Positions 1 to 12,980 of a stretch of DNA of 64,000 nucleotides are shown in pieces. Source of the stretch: Ohtaekwangia kribbensis (lineage in GTDB: Bacteria > Bacteroidota > Bacteroidia > Cytophagales > Cyclobacteriaceae); assembly GCF_042676245.1 (NCBI RefSeq), contig NZ_JBHTKA010000008.1, positions 1 to 64,000 on the forward strand, written 5' to 3'. The translations under genes and the position numbers were made by a program. The number at the start of each line of letters is the position of its first letter. The first letter of the stretch is position 1. Below the pieces are notes generated by a model, which did not search any database, was not told the DNA's origin, and was given only the letters and a program-made list of their open reading frames with translations.

Positions 1-14
1 TGGAAGGCCCATAA

Positions 15-52
15 AACAAAAAAGCCTTTGATATTTCTATCAAAGGCTTGTG
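15..52 (-). terminator. rRNA operon terminator
   Basis: A perfect 12-bp stem (22-33 with 38-49) and a 4-base loop. Read on the minus strand it is followed by a run of six T, just after the 5S gene. It is a standard intrinsic terminator ending the rRNA operon. Confidence 0.85.
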
Positions 53-61
53 TTAAAAGAA

Positions 62-172
62 AGGCAACGACTTACTCTCCCAGGTATTATCCCAGTACCA
101 TCAGCGCTGGTGGGCTTAACTGCTCTGTTCGGAATGGGAAGAGGTGATCCCCACCGCTATAGTCACCTTAAG
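62..172 (-). rRNA. rrf: 5S ribosomal RNA
   Basis: About 111 bases with the typical 5S pattern; on the plus strand the conserved segments TGCTCTGTTCGGAATGGGAA and CCCACCGCTATAGTC are visible. It is the last gene of the operon, about 160 bases downstream of 23S. The ends are estimated from family length to within a few bases. Confidence 0.9.
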
Positions 173-304
173 GTCTTAAAGGATTTCGTAAACCACTTTC
201 GTTAGCTAACGACCCTTTCAATATTTCTTGACATAATTGGCAAAAGAGTAGAAGTATTTAAAGTTAGTAATGTAAGCAAGCACATAGTAATTGTTTCGTT
301 GTTT

Positions 305-332
305 GCTCCGGCTATATCGCTATAGCCGGAGC
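305..332 (-). other. perfect hairpin between 23S and 5S
   Basis: A perfect 12-bp inverted repeat (305-316 with 321-332) around the loop TCGC, directly after the 23S 3' end. No T-run follows, so it is not an intrinsic terminator. It may be a processing site separating 23S from 5S, or a small palindromic insertion. Confidence 0.5.
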
Positions 333-3217
<2,885 letters not shown>

Positions 3218-3464
3218 AACGATTTACCTTTCAAGGTTCTTCTTTAGAGTTTTGCATACCTCTAAAGATGGTTTTCCTATGTGCTCGCTTGTTTGTATCT
3301 CCAATTTCAATTGCTTGAAATAAAGACACCCACTACTTACTTTTTTACTACTCTTTCACCAATATGTCAATGAACTCCTTTGCACGTACAATTCCAACCG
3401 GGTCGTTCGAAGGTGGCTTACCTTATGTGAACGGGCCGTTTGGTACGGCAATGTGGCTTTTAAT

Positions 3465-3496
3465 CAGCTACTGGCTTCTAGTTACTAGCTACCAGT
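3465..3496. repeat. short interspersed inverted motif in 23S-tRNA spacer
   Basis: A cluster of overlapping motifs built from AGCTACTGG, CTAGTTACTAG and CTACCAG in the internal transcribed spacer upstream of 23S. It contains a small stem (ACTGG/CCAGT). It may be a processing stem or a simple repeat; no other function is visible. Confidence 0.3.
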
Positions 3497-3591
3497 TTTA
3501 TTTAGCTTTTTAAATCTTTAGCCTTTCAGTTTTTCAATCTTCGATAGGCTCGTTTGCCGTATCGTTTTGTCTTCTTGTTTTTCTTCTCTAG

Positions 3592-3665
3592 TGGAGAATA
3601 TCGGAGTCGAACCGATGACCTCCTGCTTGCAAAGCAGGCGCTCTAGCCAGCTGAGCTAATCCCCC
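3592..3665 (-). tRNA. tRNA-Ala(TGC)
   Basis: A 74-base cloverleaf read from 3665 down. The acceptor starts GGGGGAT and pairs with the 3' end, the D-arm is AGCTCAGCTGG, the anticodon loop has TGC, and the T-arm is GGTTCGACTCC. CCA is not encoded. It sits in the 16S-23S spacer, the usual place. Confidence 0.96.
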
Positions 3666-3719
3666 AGTCTTTTACTTTGGAGTCGCCGTTGATTCCAGCC
3701 ACCCAACCTCACTCCTTCG

Positions 3720-3793
3720 TGGGCCTGCGTGGACTCGAACCACGGACCTCTACATTATCAGTGTAGCGCTCTAACCACCTGAGCTACAAGCCC
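3720..3793 (-). tRNA. tRNA-Ile(GAT)
   Basis: A 74-base cloverleaf read from 3793 down. The acceptor GGGCTTG pairs with CAGGCCC, the anticodon is GAT, and the T-arm is GGTTCGAGTCC. CCA is not encoded. With tRNA-Ala it forms the Ile-Ala pair typical of the 16S-23S spacer. Confidence 0.96.
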
Positions 3794-3899
3794 GGATCTA
3801 GTCCTTTTAGTCCAATACTTTTTCGAATAAATGTAATTGATAGCAGACCCTTTAGAGAGTCGACAGGTTTTCGTTACCACTCCTAAGATGTGGTTCCAG

Positions 3900-5420
<1,521 letters not shown>

Positions 5421-5800
5421 TAATAATTCTTCGATAAATCCCAAACTCATTGCTGAGTCTGACTTTATCGGGTTGTGATTCTATTACGCCTTCCGGCCTT
5501 TTAATACAACCCCAATTGTTTGTCTGATTACCTGGACTCTCTTTTTTGTCCGATAGATTTTGCATCTATCTTTTTCGCAGATTCATCCTTTCGAATTTAT
5601 CCGCGGGTCCGCTATCAATTATCATCCATTCAAAGAACTTTTTAACTACTTCAGTAACTCACGTCACCTTCTGTTAAGTGTGGTCGACTATGTCTTTCGA
5701 CTATTAGTTTACCTCTCAATATCTTTCGGTTCGATTCGTCTCCTCATCTAACCCCTGATCAACCTTCCGTTTTTCAGCCCCCTCTTTCGTTTTGGGAGTG
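5421..5800 (-). other. rRNA transcribed leader
   Basis: About 380 bases between the 16S 5' end and the proximal promoter, with no credible gene. It should be the processed 5' leader of the rRNA precursor. Its sequence is T-rich on the plus strand. Confidence 0.6.
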
Positions 5801-5830
5801 CAAAGGTAATTGCTTTTTTCCTCTTTGCAA
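5801..5830 (-). promoter_or_regulatory. rRNA promoter, proximal
   Basis: On the minus strand a TTG (5828-5830) is followed after exactly 19 bases by TACCTTTG (5801-5808). This matches the Bacteroidota primary sigma consensus TTG / TAnnTTTG. It points toward 16S. Confidence 0.75.
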
Positions 5831-5951
5831 CATCTTTCTGAAAATTATTTTTTTTCTTTTCCCATCCACTCTCGCAAATAAAACAAATCTCTCAGAAAGA
5901 TACTCTCAGCATTTCAACCTTCTTCTCACCCGCCTACTGCGATTGGGGATG

Positions 5952-5981
5952 CAAAGGTAGAAGAAGGTTTTGGTGCTGCAA
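5952..5981 (-). promoter_or_regulatory. rRNA promoter, distal
   Basis: A second TTG (5979-5981), 19-base spacer, TACCTTTG (5952-5959) on the minus strand, 151 bases upstream of the proximal copy and with the same spacing. Tandem promoters are common for rRNA operons. It lies just downstream of the purA stop codon. A related copy of this region is found at 53596-53720. Confidence 0.7.
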
Positions 5982-6010
5982 GGGGTGTTTAAAAAAAATT
6001 ATGATTGTGT

Positions 6011-7279
6011 TTAGTTTCTGTGAATTGTTTCGGTGCGATCAGGACCTACTGATACCAATGTTATAGGAACCTGCAATTCAGTTTCAAGAAACTTTATATA
6101 GTCATTTAACTCGGAAGGCAAACTTTCTTTTGATTTTCGTAAATCAGAATTCCACCCCTTTAATTCAGTATAAATCGGTAAAATTTTTTCATTTACTTGT
6201 TCGTATGGTATCATATCAGTGATTGTACCGTCTTTCAACTGATATTTTGTACAAATTTTTATCGAAGAAAAAATACTGAGTACATCTGCTTTCATCATCA
6301 ACAGTTGTGTAACTCCGTTGATCATGATGGAATATTTTAATGAAGGCAAATCAATCCAACCACATCTGCGTGGCCTTCCTGTAGTAGAACCGAATTCATT
6401 TCCTTCCTTACGCATCAATTCACCCTGGTCATCCAACAACTCAGTTGGGAACGGACCACTGCCTACGCGTGTGCTATAAGCCTTAAATATACCGTATACC
6501 TCGCCTATATTTCGGGGCGCTATACCAAGACCTGTACATGCACCGGCTGTAACCGTATTAGAACTTGTTACGAAAGGATAACTTCCAAAGTCGATATCTA
6601 ACAACGCTCCTTGTGCGCCTTCTGCCAGAATACTTGATCCTGCTTTCAATTCTTTATTCAGAAAATACTCGCTGTCAACAAGATTAAATTCTTTCAGGAA
6701 ATTTACTGCGTCTAAAAACTGAGCTTCCAACTCGTTCCAATTGAATTCAACCTGATGTTCCTTCAAAATCTTGAAGTGTATATCCGTAAGTTTTTTCAAT
6801 CGGTCTTTAAAATTATCGGCAAGAATATCGCCCACGCGCAAACCTTGTCTTCCAATTTTATCCTGATAAGTAGGACCAATACCTTTTAAAGTTGACCCGA
6901 TCTTATTATCGCCCTTTGCTTTTTCGTAAGCAGCGTCCAGTAGCCTGTGCGTTGGCAGAATCAGCGTGGCCTTTTTAGAAATAAAAAGATTCTTCTTCGT
7001 ATTGAGATTGTACTTGGCAAGTTTCTCAATTTCGGTTTTAAAAATAACCGGGTCGAGCACTACGCCATTACCAATAACGTTTCGGGTAGTTTCACGAAAA
7101 ATTCCGGAAGGTATCTGGTGAAGTACGTGTTTTATACCATCAAACTCCAGTGTATGACCGGCATTTGGTCCTCCCTGAAATCTAGCCACCACATCGTACT
7201 TTGGTGCTAATACGTCCACAATCTTTCCTTTACCTTCATCGCCCCATTGAAGGCCCAATAAAACATCTACCTTAGACAT
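6011..7279 (-). CDS. purA: adenylosuccinate synthetase
   Basis: Cytoplasmic enzyme joining IMP and aspartate with GTP to give adenylosuccinate, the first committed step to AMP. The 422-residue length is normal. The N-terminal QWGDEGKGK loop carries the catalytic Asp14 and GTP-binding residues, NAGHT at about 39-43 carries the catalytic His42, and GIGPTY, the EGAQG loop and STTGRPRRCGW follow in the expected order. It is the last gene of a minus-strand run after relA/spoT, fur and STAS, 24 bases behind the STAS gene. Its 3' end abuts the rRNA promoters and I see no strong terminator between, so some read-through into the rRNA operon is possible. Confidence 0.97.
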   Translation of the reverse strand: MSKVDVLLGLQWGDEGKGKIVDVLAPKYDVVARFQGGPNAGHTLEFDGIKHVLHQIPSGIFRETTRNVIGNGVVLDPVIFKTEIEKLAKYNLNTKKNLFISKKATLILPTHRLLDAAYEKAKGDNKIGSTLKGIGPTYQDKIGRQGLRVGDILADNFKDRLKKLTDIHFKILKEHQVEFNWNELEAQFLDAVNFLKEFNLVDSEYFLNKELKAGSSILAEGAQGALLDIDFGSYPFVTSSNTVTAGACTGLGIAPRNIGEVYGIFKAYSTRVGSGPFPTELLDDQGELMRKEGNEFGSTTGRPRRCGWIDLPSLKYSIMINGVTQLLMMKADVLSIFSSIKICTKYQLKDGTITDMIPYEQVNEKILPIYTELKGWNSDLRKSKESLPSELNDYIKFLETELQVPITLVSVGPDRTETIHRN

Positions 7280-7303
7280 TCGTGAAAATCTTATTAATAA
7301 AAG

Positions 7304-7633
7304 TTATTTAACTACTTCAGCTTCAGATTGTATAATCTGGAAAATGGCGTTCAGCTTGGTGATCACCAATAATTTCTGAACACTTTCGGAAGGTCTCATC
7401 AGATAAACCTCTCCTCCTTTATTCCTGAACTTTGTGAGTATAGTAATCAAAACACCTATACCGCTACTATTTATATAGCGCAGTTCTGATATATCGACAA
7501 TACACATCAGTGCCTTTGCCTGTATAGCATTGGTTACTACCTCGATAACAGCAGCTCCGTTGTCCTCACCGATCAAGTCTCCTGAAAGGTTGAGTAACAG
7601 CCGGTTGTCTTGAATTGTATGTGTAAAGTTCAT
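7304..7633 (-). CDS. STAS-domain anti-sigma factor antagonist-like protein
   Basis: A 109-residue single STAS domain of the SpoIIAA/RsbV type. The motif INSSGIG at about 54-60 holds the serine (Ser56 or Ser57) that in this family is phosphorylated by an anti-sigma kinase and dephosphorylated by a PP2C phosphatase. No RsbW-like kinase or phosphatase is nearby, so its partner lies elsewhere. It starts 3 bases after the fur-like gene ends and is almost certainly co-transcribed with it. The partner sigma or anti-sigma system cannot be read from the sequence. In Bacteroidota, isolated STAS proteins of this size are common and mostly uncharacterised. Confidence 0.85.
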   Translation of the reverse strand: MNFTHTIQDNRLLLNLSGDLIGEDNGAAVIEVVTNAIQAKALMCIVDISELRYINSSGIGVLITILTKFRNKGGEVYLMRPSESVQKLLVITKLNAIFQIIQSEAEVVK

Positions 7634-7636
7634 AGG

Positions 7637-8110
7637 TTAGTTCGATGCAGCAATTTTGTTTTCGCAGTTCTGCTTTGTGCAGGATGCGTATAGTATAAGA
7701 GAATGATGCATAACATTGAAGTGCAGAATTTCTTCTACCGTGTTCTGAATGTTCTGGATGCGCGGGTCGCAAAACTCAATCACCTTATGACATTCTGTGC
7801 AGATAAGGTGATCGTGCTGTTTATAGCCGTACGATTTTTCGTATTGCGCCAGATTTTTACCAAACTGATGTTTACTCACCAGGTCGCACTCCACGAGCAG
7901 ATCCAACGTGTTATATACTGTGGCACGACTAACCCGGTAATTTTTATTTTTCATGCTGATATAGAGCGACTCTACATCAAAATGACCATCGCGTGAATAG
8001 ATTTCCTCCAGGATCGCATAACGTTCCGGGGTTTTCCGCAGCTCTTTGTTTTCGAGGTATGCTGTGAAAATCTTTTTTACTTCTTCGTATAATTTCGGAT
8101 TGAGTGCCAT
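7637..8110 (-). CDS. Fur family metal- or peroxide-responsive repressor
   Basis: A 157-residue winged-helix repressor of the Fur/PerR/Zur family. The DNA-binding domain covers about residues 20-80, including the recognition helix region SRATVYNTLDLL. The dimerisation domain has the metal motif KQHDHLICTECHK at about 97-109. Two cysteine pairs, Cys104/Cys107 and Cys144/Cys149, would form the structural zinc site. Sequence alone does not separate Fur from PerR or Zur. It follows relA/spoT by about 54 bases and runs directly into the STAS gene. Confidence 0.93.
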   Translation of the reverse strand: MALNPKLYEEVKKIFTAYLENKELRKTPERYAILEEIYSRDGHFDVESLYISMKNKNYRVSRATVYNTLDLLVECDLVSKHQFGKNLAQYEKSYGYKQHDHLICTECHKVIEFCDPRIQNIQNTVEEILHFNVMHHSLILYASCTKQNCENKIAASN

Positions 8111-8164
8111 GAATTAACGGGCAAAGATAATCAGGTTTGTAAGATTTGCACTACTTCTTGATAA

Positions 8165-10378
8165 TCACTCTTTTGAGTCGAAACGGCTCACTTTTACAAC
8201 GCCTTCCACGCTGCGCAGCTTTTCGATCAGTTGTTCCAAATGACGGGTGTCATTAACATAGAGCATAATCTCACCTTCAAAAATTCCTGAGTCGGTGTGA
8301 ATAGACATGGAACTCATATTCACTTTCAATTCTTCAGAAATAATTTTTGAAACATCGTTGATGAGCCCCACGCGATCGGTTCCCCTGATTTTTAATCCCG
8401 TAAGGAATGCCACTTCATGTTGAGAAGTCCACTTAGCTTTTACCACACGATTTCCATGATGCGAGAGTAATTCTGGTGCATTCGGACAATTGGTTCTATG
8501 GATTTTTATTCCTTCGCTAACGGTAACAAAACCAAACACATCATCGCCGGGTATAGGCGTGCAGCATTTGGCAAGTTTGTAATCTACCACATCCATATCC
8601 TCGCCCACGAGGAGAATATCTTCATAACGACCTTTTATTTTGGTGATTTCCTGCTCAATAGCCTTTGCATCGGCCGGGGCATTCGGACGGTTCTTGAGTG
8701 GCGAAGTTGGTTTATTCTCCACAAATTTTTTAAGATCTGCCGCTGTGATAAAGCCTCGCCCTACGCGATAATACAATTCAAAGTTAGCCTGTACCTTAAA
8801 GTGCTCGCGCATTTGCTCAAGTAGCTGCTGGCTTGGATCTTCTTTCAACTGACGGAGTTTTCGAAGCAGAATTTCTTTTCCTTCCTCCGCAGATTTCTTC
8901 TTGTCTTCTTTTAACTCATCTTTTATTCGCGACTTCGCCTTCGAGCTGACCACAAAGCGCAGCCAGTCTTCATGAGGTTTTTGTTTTGCTGAAGTCAGGA
9001 TTTCAATCTGATCACCATTCTTCAACACATAATTTATAGGGACGAGCTTGTTATTGACTTTAGCACCTATACACTTGGAACCCACTTGCGTGTGAATTTC
9101 AAAAGCAAAATCAAGTGCCGTAGCTCCGTACGGCAAAGTTTTCAATTCACCTTTTGGTGTAAACACAAATACTTCTTCGCTGAATAAATTTCCTCGGAAG
9201 TCATCTACGAAATCAAGTGCCGAGTGATTGTTTTGTTCCAGCAAGTCGCGCACACGGGCAAGCCATTTCTCCAGGTTCGATTCAGCCGTAGTGTTGGTGT
9301 CTTTATATTTCCAGTGTGCAGCGTAACCTTTCTCTGCAATTTCATCCATGCGCTTGCTTCGGATCTGAACCTCAACCCATTGACCATTCTTGGCCATTAC
9401 GGTTGTGTGCAACGATTCGTATCCGTTTGATTTAGGTGTGCTGATCCAATCACGAAGACGATCAGGATTCGGAGTATAATAATCGGTAACGATGGAATAT
9501 ACCTGCCAGCAAAGTGCTTTCTCGTGCTCCATAGTTGTATCCAGGATAATGCGGATAGCAAAGAGATCAAACACTTCTTCAAATGGAATATTCTGCTTGC
9601 GCATTTTATTCCAGATGGAATGAATGGATTTTGGCCGACCTTTGATTTCATATTCAATACCCAGCTTATCCAGTTCCTCTTTAATAGGAATCATAAACTG
9701 TTTAATGAATTTATTACGAGCCGCTTTGGTGGCATCGATCTTTTCAGCGATTGAACTATAGATAGGTCTGTCAGTAAAGCGCAGGTATAAATCCTCAAGT
9801 TCTGTTTTAATCGCATTTAACCCGAGGCGGTGCGCCAGCGGAGCGTACAGATATATAGTTTCGTTGGCAACTTTTAATTGTTTGTTGCGCGGCATGCTGT
9901 CGAGCGTGCGCATATTGTGCAGACGATCAGCAAGTTTGATGAGAATCACACGCACATCTTCCGACAGTGTGAATAACATCTTACGGAAGTTCTCTGCCTG
10001 CTGAGATGTACCGTATTCAAAAACACCTCGGATTTTAGTTAAACCGTCAATGATGCGGGCTATTTTTTTTCCAAACATCCGCTCGATGTCGGTAAGCTCG
10101 ATATCGGTATCCTCCACTACATCGTGCATGAGTGCAGAAATAATGGAAGTTGTACCCAGGCCGATTTCCTCCACGCAGATTTCAGCTACGGCTAACGGGT
10201 GGAAAATAAATGGTTCGCCAGATTTTCTGCGCATGTCTTTATGCGCATCCAGCGAAAGCGTAAAAGCTTTCTTTATCAGTTTAGCATCACCGTCTTTTAA
10301 GATCGGTTTTGCTTTGCGTAGTAATCTCCTATATCGACTAATGATCTCTTTTTTCTCCTGCTCGGCATCGATTACCAT
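8165..10378 (-). CDS. bifunctional (p)ppGpp synthetase/hydrolase, RelA/SpoT family
   Basis: A 737-residue long RSH protein. It makes (p)ppGpp from ATP and GTP or GDP and hydrolyses it, controlling the stringent response. The hydrolase HD domain is intact: RKSGEPFIFHP with His60 and HDVVEDTD with His85 and Asp86. The synthetase domain follows at about 230-370 (GRPKSIHSIWNKM), then a TGS domain (about 405-465), a conserved-cysteine region around KCCTPIPGD, and a C-terminal ACT domain (about 660-735). An intact HD site argues for a bifunctional Rel rather than a synthetase-only RelA. It heads the four-gene run ending in purA; PurA is a known (p)ppGpp-inhibited enzyme in other bacteria. Confidence 0.95.
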   Translation of the reverse strand: MVIDAEQEKKEIISRYRRLLRKAKPILKDGDAKLIKKAFTLSLDAHKDMRRKSGEPFIFHPLAVAEICVEEIGLGTTSIISALMHDVVEDTDIELTDIERMFGKKIARIIDGLTKIRGVFEYGTSQQAENFRKMLFTLSEDVRVILIKLADRLHNMRTLDSMPRNKQLKVANETIYLYAPLAHRLGLNAIKTELEDLYLRFTDRPIYSSIAEKIDATKAARNKFIKQFMIPIKEELDKLGIEYEIKGRPKSIHSIWNKMRKQNIPFEEVFDLFAIRIILDTTMEHEKALCWQVYSIVTDYYTPNPDRLRDWISTPKSNGYESLHTTVMAKNGQWVEVQIRSKRMDEIAEKGYAAHWKYKDTNTTAESNLEKWLARVRDLLEQNNHSALDFVDDFRGNLFSEEVFVFTPKGELKTLPYGATALDFAFEIHTQVGSKCIGAKVNNKLVPINYVLKNGDQIEILTSAKQKPHEDWLRFVVSSKAKSRIKDELKEDKKKSAEEGKEILLRKLRQLKEDPSQQLLEQMREHFKVQANFELYYRVGRGFITAADLKKFVENKPTSPLKNRPNAPADAKAIEQEITKIKGRYEDILLVGEDMDVVDYKLAKCCTPIPGDDVFGFVTVSEGIKIHRTNCPNAPELLSHHGNRVVKAKWTSQHEVAFLTGLKIRGTDRVGLINDVSKIISEELKVNMSSMSIHTDSGIFEGEIMLYVNDTRHLEQLIEKLRSVEGVVKVSRFDSKE

Positions 10379-10480
10379 CTTGCGTATCTATATTTTTAGC
10401 GGAATTTTGGGGTTTTTAGCCACAATTCCCGAAGTTTTTGAATTAAAATCGTAAACTATTCTTTATTTCTGAATATTCTA

Positions 10481-10488
10481 TAAATTTG
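10481..10488 (+). promoter_or_regulatory. -7 element for tRNA-Leu
   Basis: TAAATTTG matches TAnnTTTG and ends 11 bases before the tRNA. I see no TTG at the expected distance upstream, so the -33 part is weak. Confidence 0.5.
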
Positions 10489-10499
10489 CGCCTCCAATT

Positions 10500-10584
10500 C
10501 CGGATGTGGCGTAATTGGTAGCCGTGCCAGACTTAGGATCTGGTGCCGCAAGGCGTGGGGGTTCGAGTCCCTCCATCCGGACCA
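10500..10584 (+). tRNA. tRNA-Leu(TAG)
   Basis: An 85-base class II tRNA with encoded CCA. The acceptor CCGGATG pairs with CATCCGG, the anticodon loop ACTTAGGAT has anticodon TAG, a long variable arm (TGCCGCAAGGCG) is present, and the T-arm is GGTTCGAGTCC. Length and variable arm fit leucine. It lies between the divergent relA/spoT and tig genes. Confidence 0.96.
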
Positions 10585-10664
10585 TCTAACCCTCTATGTT
10601 CGTAACAACACACGGGCATTGAGGGTTTCTGGTTTCTTAGGTAAACAATCAAAAGTTATAAGCT

Positions 10665-12011
10665 TTGGAAATAACACTGAACAAAAAGAACAACACTGAA
10701 GGTGTAATTAAAATTAAATTAACCGAAGGTGATTATCAACCCCACGTGGAAGAAAAAGTAAAAGATTATTCGCGCAAAGCGAACATCAAAGGCTTTCGTC
10801 AGGGTAAAGTTCCCAGTGGTGTGATCAAAAAAATGTTCGGCAAATCTATTCTTGTAGATGAAATCAACCATCTGCTGTCACACAAGCTTTCAGACTATAT
10901 TAAAGATAACCAGATAAAAATTCTGGGCGATCCACTTCCTAACCAGGAGAAAGCAAAACAAATTGACTGGGATACTCAGAAAGATTTCGAATTCGAATAT
11001 CAGATTGGTATGGTAGATGAGTTTACCTATGAAGTTTCTTCGAAGGTAAAAGTGAAATCATATCCGATTGACGTTGATCAAAATACAATTGATGAAACGC
11101 TCACCGATCTGAAGAAGCGTTTTGGTAAAGTAAGCGAGCCTGAAACATCAGAAGCTGATGACAACCTCTTCGGAGAACTTCGTGCAAAAGAAGGTGACTT
11201 CAAAAAAGAACATGCTTTCATTGCCATTGAGAAAGTTGAAAAGAAAGAGCAGAAAAAATTCATCGGCCTGAAGAAAGATGAAGAAGTTGAATTTGAAGTA
11301 AGCAAGATATTTTCAGAAGATGCACAAGTAGCACAACTCCTTGGTTTATCAGAAGAAGAAGCTAAAGCTGCCAAAGGAAAGTATATATTCAAGTTAACAA
11401 ACATCAGCCGTGTAGAACCTGCTGCTGTTAACACCGAGCTGTTCGACCGCGTGTTTGGTAAAGACGTTGTGAAAACGGAAGAAGAGTTTATCACAAAAGT
11501 AAAAGAGACAATCTCTGAGAACTACAAGCGTGAGTCTGAGCATTTCCTTGATCATAACATCGAAGATTATTTTATCTCTAATACGTCTATCAATCTGCCA
11601 GACGACTTCCTGAAATCATGGTTACTGTCTAGCAGTAATGGAGAAGTAACAGAAGAAGTTCTCAACAGAGAATTCGAACACTATAAAAGGGGTTTGAAGT
11701 GGGATCTTGTGAAGAACCGTATCGCTGACGATAACAAAATTACTGTTGAAGCAGAGGAAGTTCGTAACAAGGCAAAAGAATTGATCGCGGCACAGTTTGG
11801 CGGTTCAGCTTTTGTTGAACAACTGGGCGACCGCCTGGATGGTATCGCAGACAACTACCTTCAAAATGAAAATGGTCAGAACTTTATGCGTTTGTACAAC
11901 CAGTTACGTGGCGACAAAATCCTGAAGTTCATTAAAGACAACATAACCGTTCAAGAGAAAAAAGTAACGGTTGAAGAGTTCAAGAAAATTGTAGCGGAAC
12001 ACAAACACTAA
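10665..12011 (+). CDS. tig: trigger factor, ribosome-associated chaperone
   Basis: A 448-residue chaperone that binds the ribosome exit tunnel and shelters nascent chains. The N-terminal ribosome-binding domain contains the signature NIKGFRQGKVP at about 40-50, matching the GFRxGxxP loop. A divergent middle domain follows, then the helical C-terminal domain. The start is a TTG: translation from there gives MEITLNKK, the expected N-terminus, and no ATG lies close by. It precedes clpP and clpX, the conserved tig-clpP-clpX order, but a terminator after it suggests partly separate transcription. Confidence 0.95.
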   Translation: MEITLNKKNNTEGVIKIKLTEGDYQPHVEEKVKDYSRKANIKGFRQGKVPSGVIKKMFGKSILVDEINHLLSHKLSDYIKDNQIKILGDPLPNQEKAKQIDWDTQKDFEFEYQIGMVDEFTYEVSSKVKVKSYPIDVDQNTIDETLTDLKKRFGKVSEPETSEADDNLFGELRAKEGDFKKEHAFIAIEKVEKKEQKKFIGLKKDEEVEFEVSKIFSEDAQVAQLLGLSEEEAKAAKGKYIFKLTNISRVEPAAVNTELFDRVFGKDVVKTEEEFITKVKETISENYKRESEHFLDHNIEDYFISNTSINLPDDFLKSWLLSSSNGEVTEEVLNREFEHYKRGLKWDLVKNRIADDNKITVEAEEVRNKAKELIAAQFGGSAFVEQLGDRLDGIADNYLQNENGQNFMRLYNQLRGDKILKFIKDNITVQEKKVTVEEFKKIVAEHKH

Positions 12012-12068
12012 TACTTCAACGGCCGGAGCAACGGCTGTCTGAACAATAAAGTATTCGTATTTTTCGTC

Positions 12069-12116
12069 AATGGTTTTAGTTCGTGAAATGATCCGGGCTA
12101 AAACCATTTTCTTTTT
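12069..12116 (+). terminator. terminator after tig
   Basis: An 11-bp stem (12069-12079 with 12098-12108) with an 18-base loop, followed by a T-rich tail. It lies 57 bases after the tig stop codon. Confidence 0.7.
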
Positions 12117-12212
12117 AAATAGGTTTAAGAACGAAAGGGTTGGAATTTTGAACTTGGATGGCTAAGATTACCATTATTTCAATCCTCACTAAAGTAATTA
12201 TCCTTTTATTAT

Positions 12213-12887
12213 ATGCATTATAACAATGAATTCAGAAAGTATGCCGTGCACCACTTAGGCATGAGCGGCAATACAGTTGACAGTTACGCGCAGCAAATCC
12301 AGAACATGACTCAATATGTTATAGAAGAACGTCCTGGAAACTTTCGTGCTATTGATGTTTTCACACGCCTTATCTCCGATCGTATCATCTTCTTAGGAAT
12401 GGGTATTGATGACCAGATTGCCAACCTGATCACGGCTCAATTACTTTTCCTCGAGTCATCCGATCCTAAAAAAGATATCATCATGTATATCAACAGTCCG
12501 GGCGGATCTGTATATGCTGGTCTTGGTATTTATGACACTATGCAATATATAAACCCAGATGTTGCTACCATCTGTACCGGACTGGCAGCTTCTATGGGCG
12601 CGGTATTGCTTACTGCGGGAGCGGCCAAAAAGAGATCAGCACTGGTGCACGCTCGTGTGATGATTCACCAGCCGATGAGCGGTATGCAAGGACAAGCATC
12701 AGATATGGAAATATCGTTGAAGCAAACCCTTGAAGTAAAGAAAGATCTTTACAACATTCTGGCGAAGCACAGCGGTGCCAAATACGAGAAAATCGAGAAA
12801 GATTCTGACCGTGACTACTGGATGCGTGCTACCGAAGCCAAAGAATATGGATTAATAGACGAAGTGCTGGAACGTAAGAAAATCTAA
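12213..12887 (+). CDS. clpP: ATP-dependent Clp protease proteolytic subunit
   Basis: A 224-residue serine protease that forms the double-heptamer chamber of ClpXP. The catalytic triad is visible: Ser127 in AASMGA, His152 in MIHQP, and Asp201 in DSDRDYW. The INSPGG loop that stabilises the oxyanion site is at about 94-99. The N-terminal 25 or so residues probably form a removable propeptide. It lies 93 bases before clpX, which has its own -7 element, so the two may be transcribed both together and apart. Confidence 0.97.
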   Translation: MHYNNEFRKYAVHHLGMSGNTVDSYAQQIQNMTQYVIEERPGNFRAIDVFTRLISDRIIFLGMGIDDQIANLITAQLLFLESSDPKKDIIMYINSPGGSVYAGLGIYDTMQYINPDVATICTGLAASMGAVLLTAGAAKKRSALVHARVMIHQPMSGMQGQASDMEISLKQTLEVKKDLYNILAKHSGAKYEKIEKDSDRDYWMRATEAKEYGLIDEVLERKKI

Positions 12888-12931
12888 CTTTTCCGCACGT
12901 TTTCCATCCAACCGATGTTCAGAATATTCAG

Positions 12932-12939
12932 TACCTTTG
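12932..12939 (+). promoter_or_regulatory. -7 element before clpX
   Basis: TACCTTTG matches TAnnTTTG and lies about 40 bases before the clpX ATG. No TTG is found at 17-23 bases upstream, so this is a partial match. Confidence 0.4.
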
Positions 12940-12980
12940 AGGTTGTTCTGAGCATCGGTTTTTAATTTTAAAAATAATTT

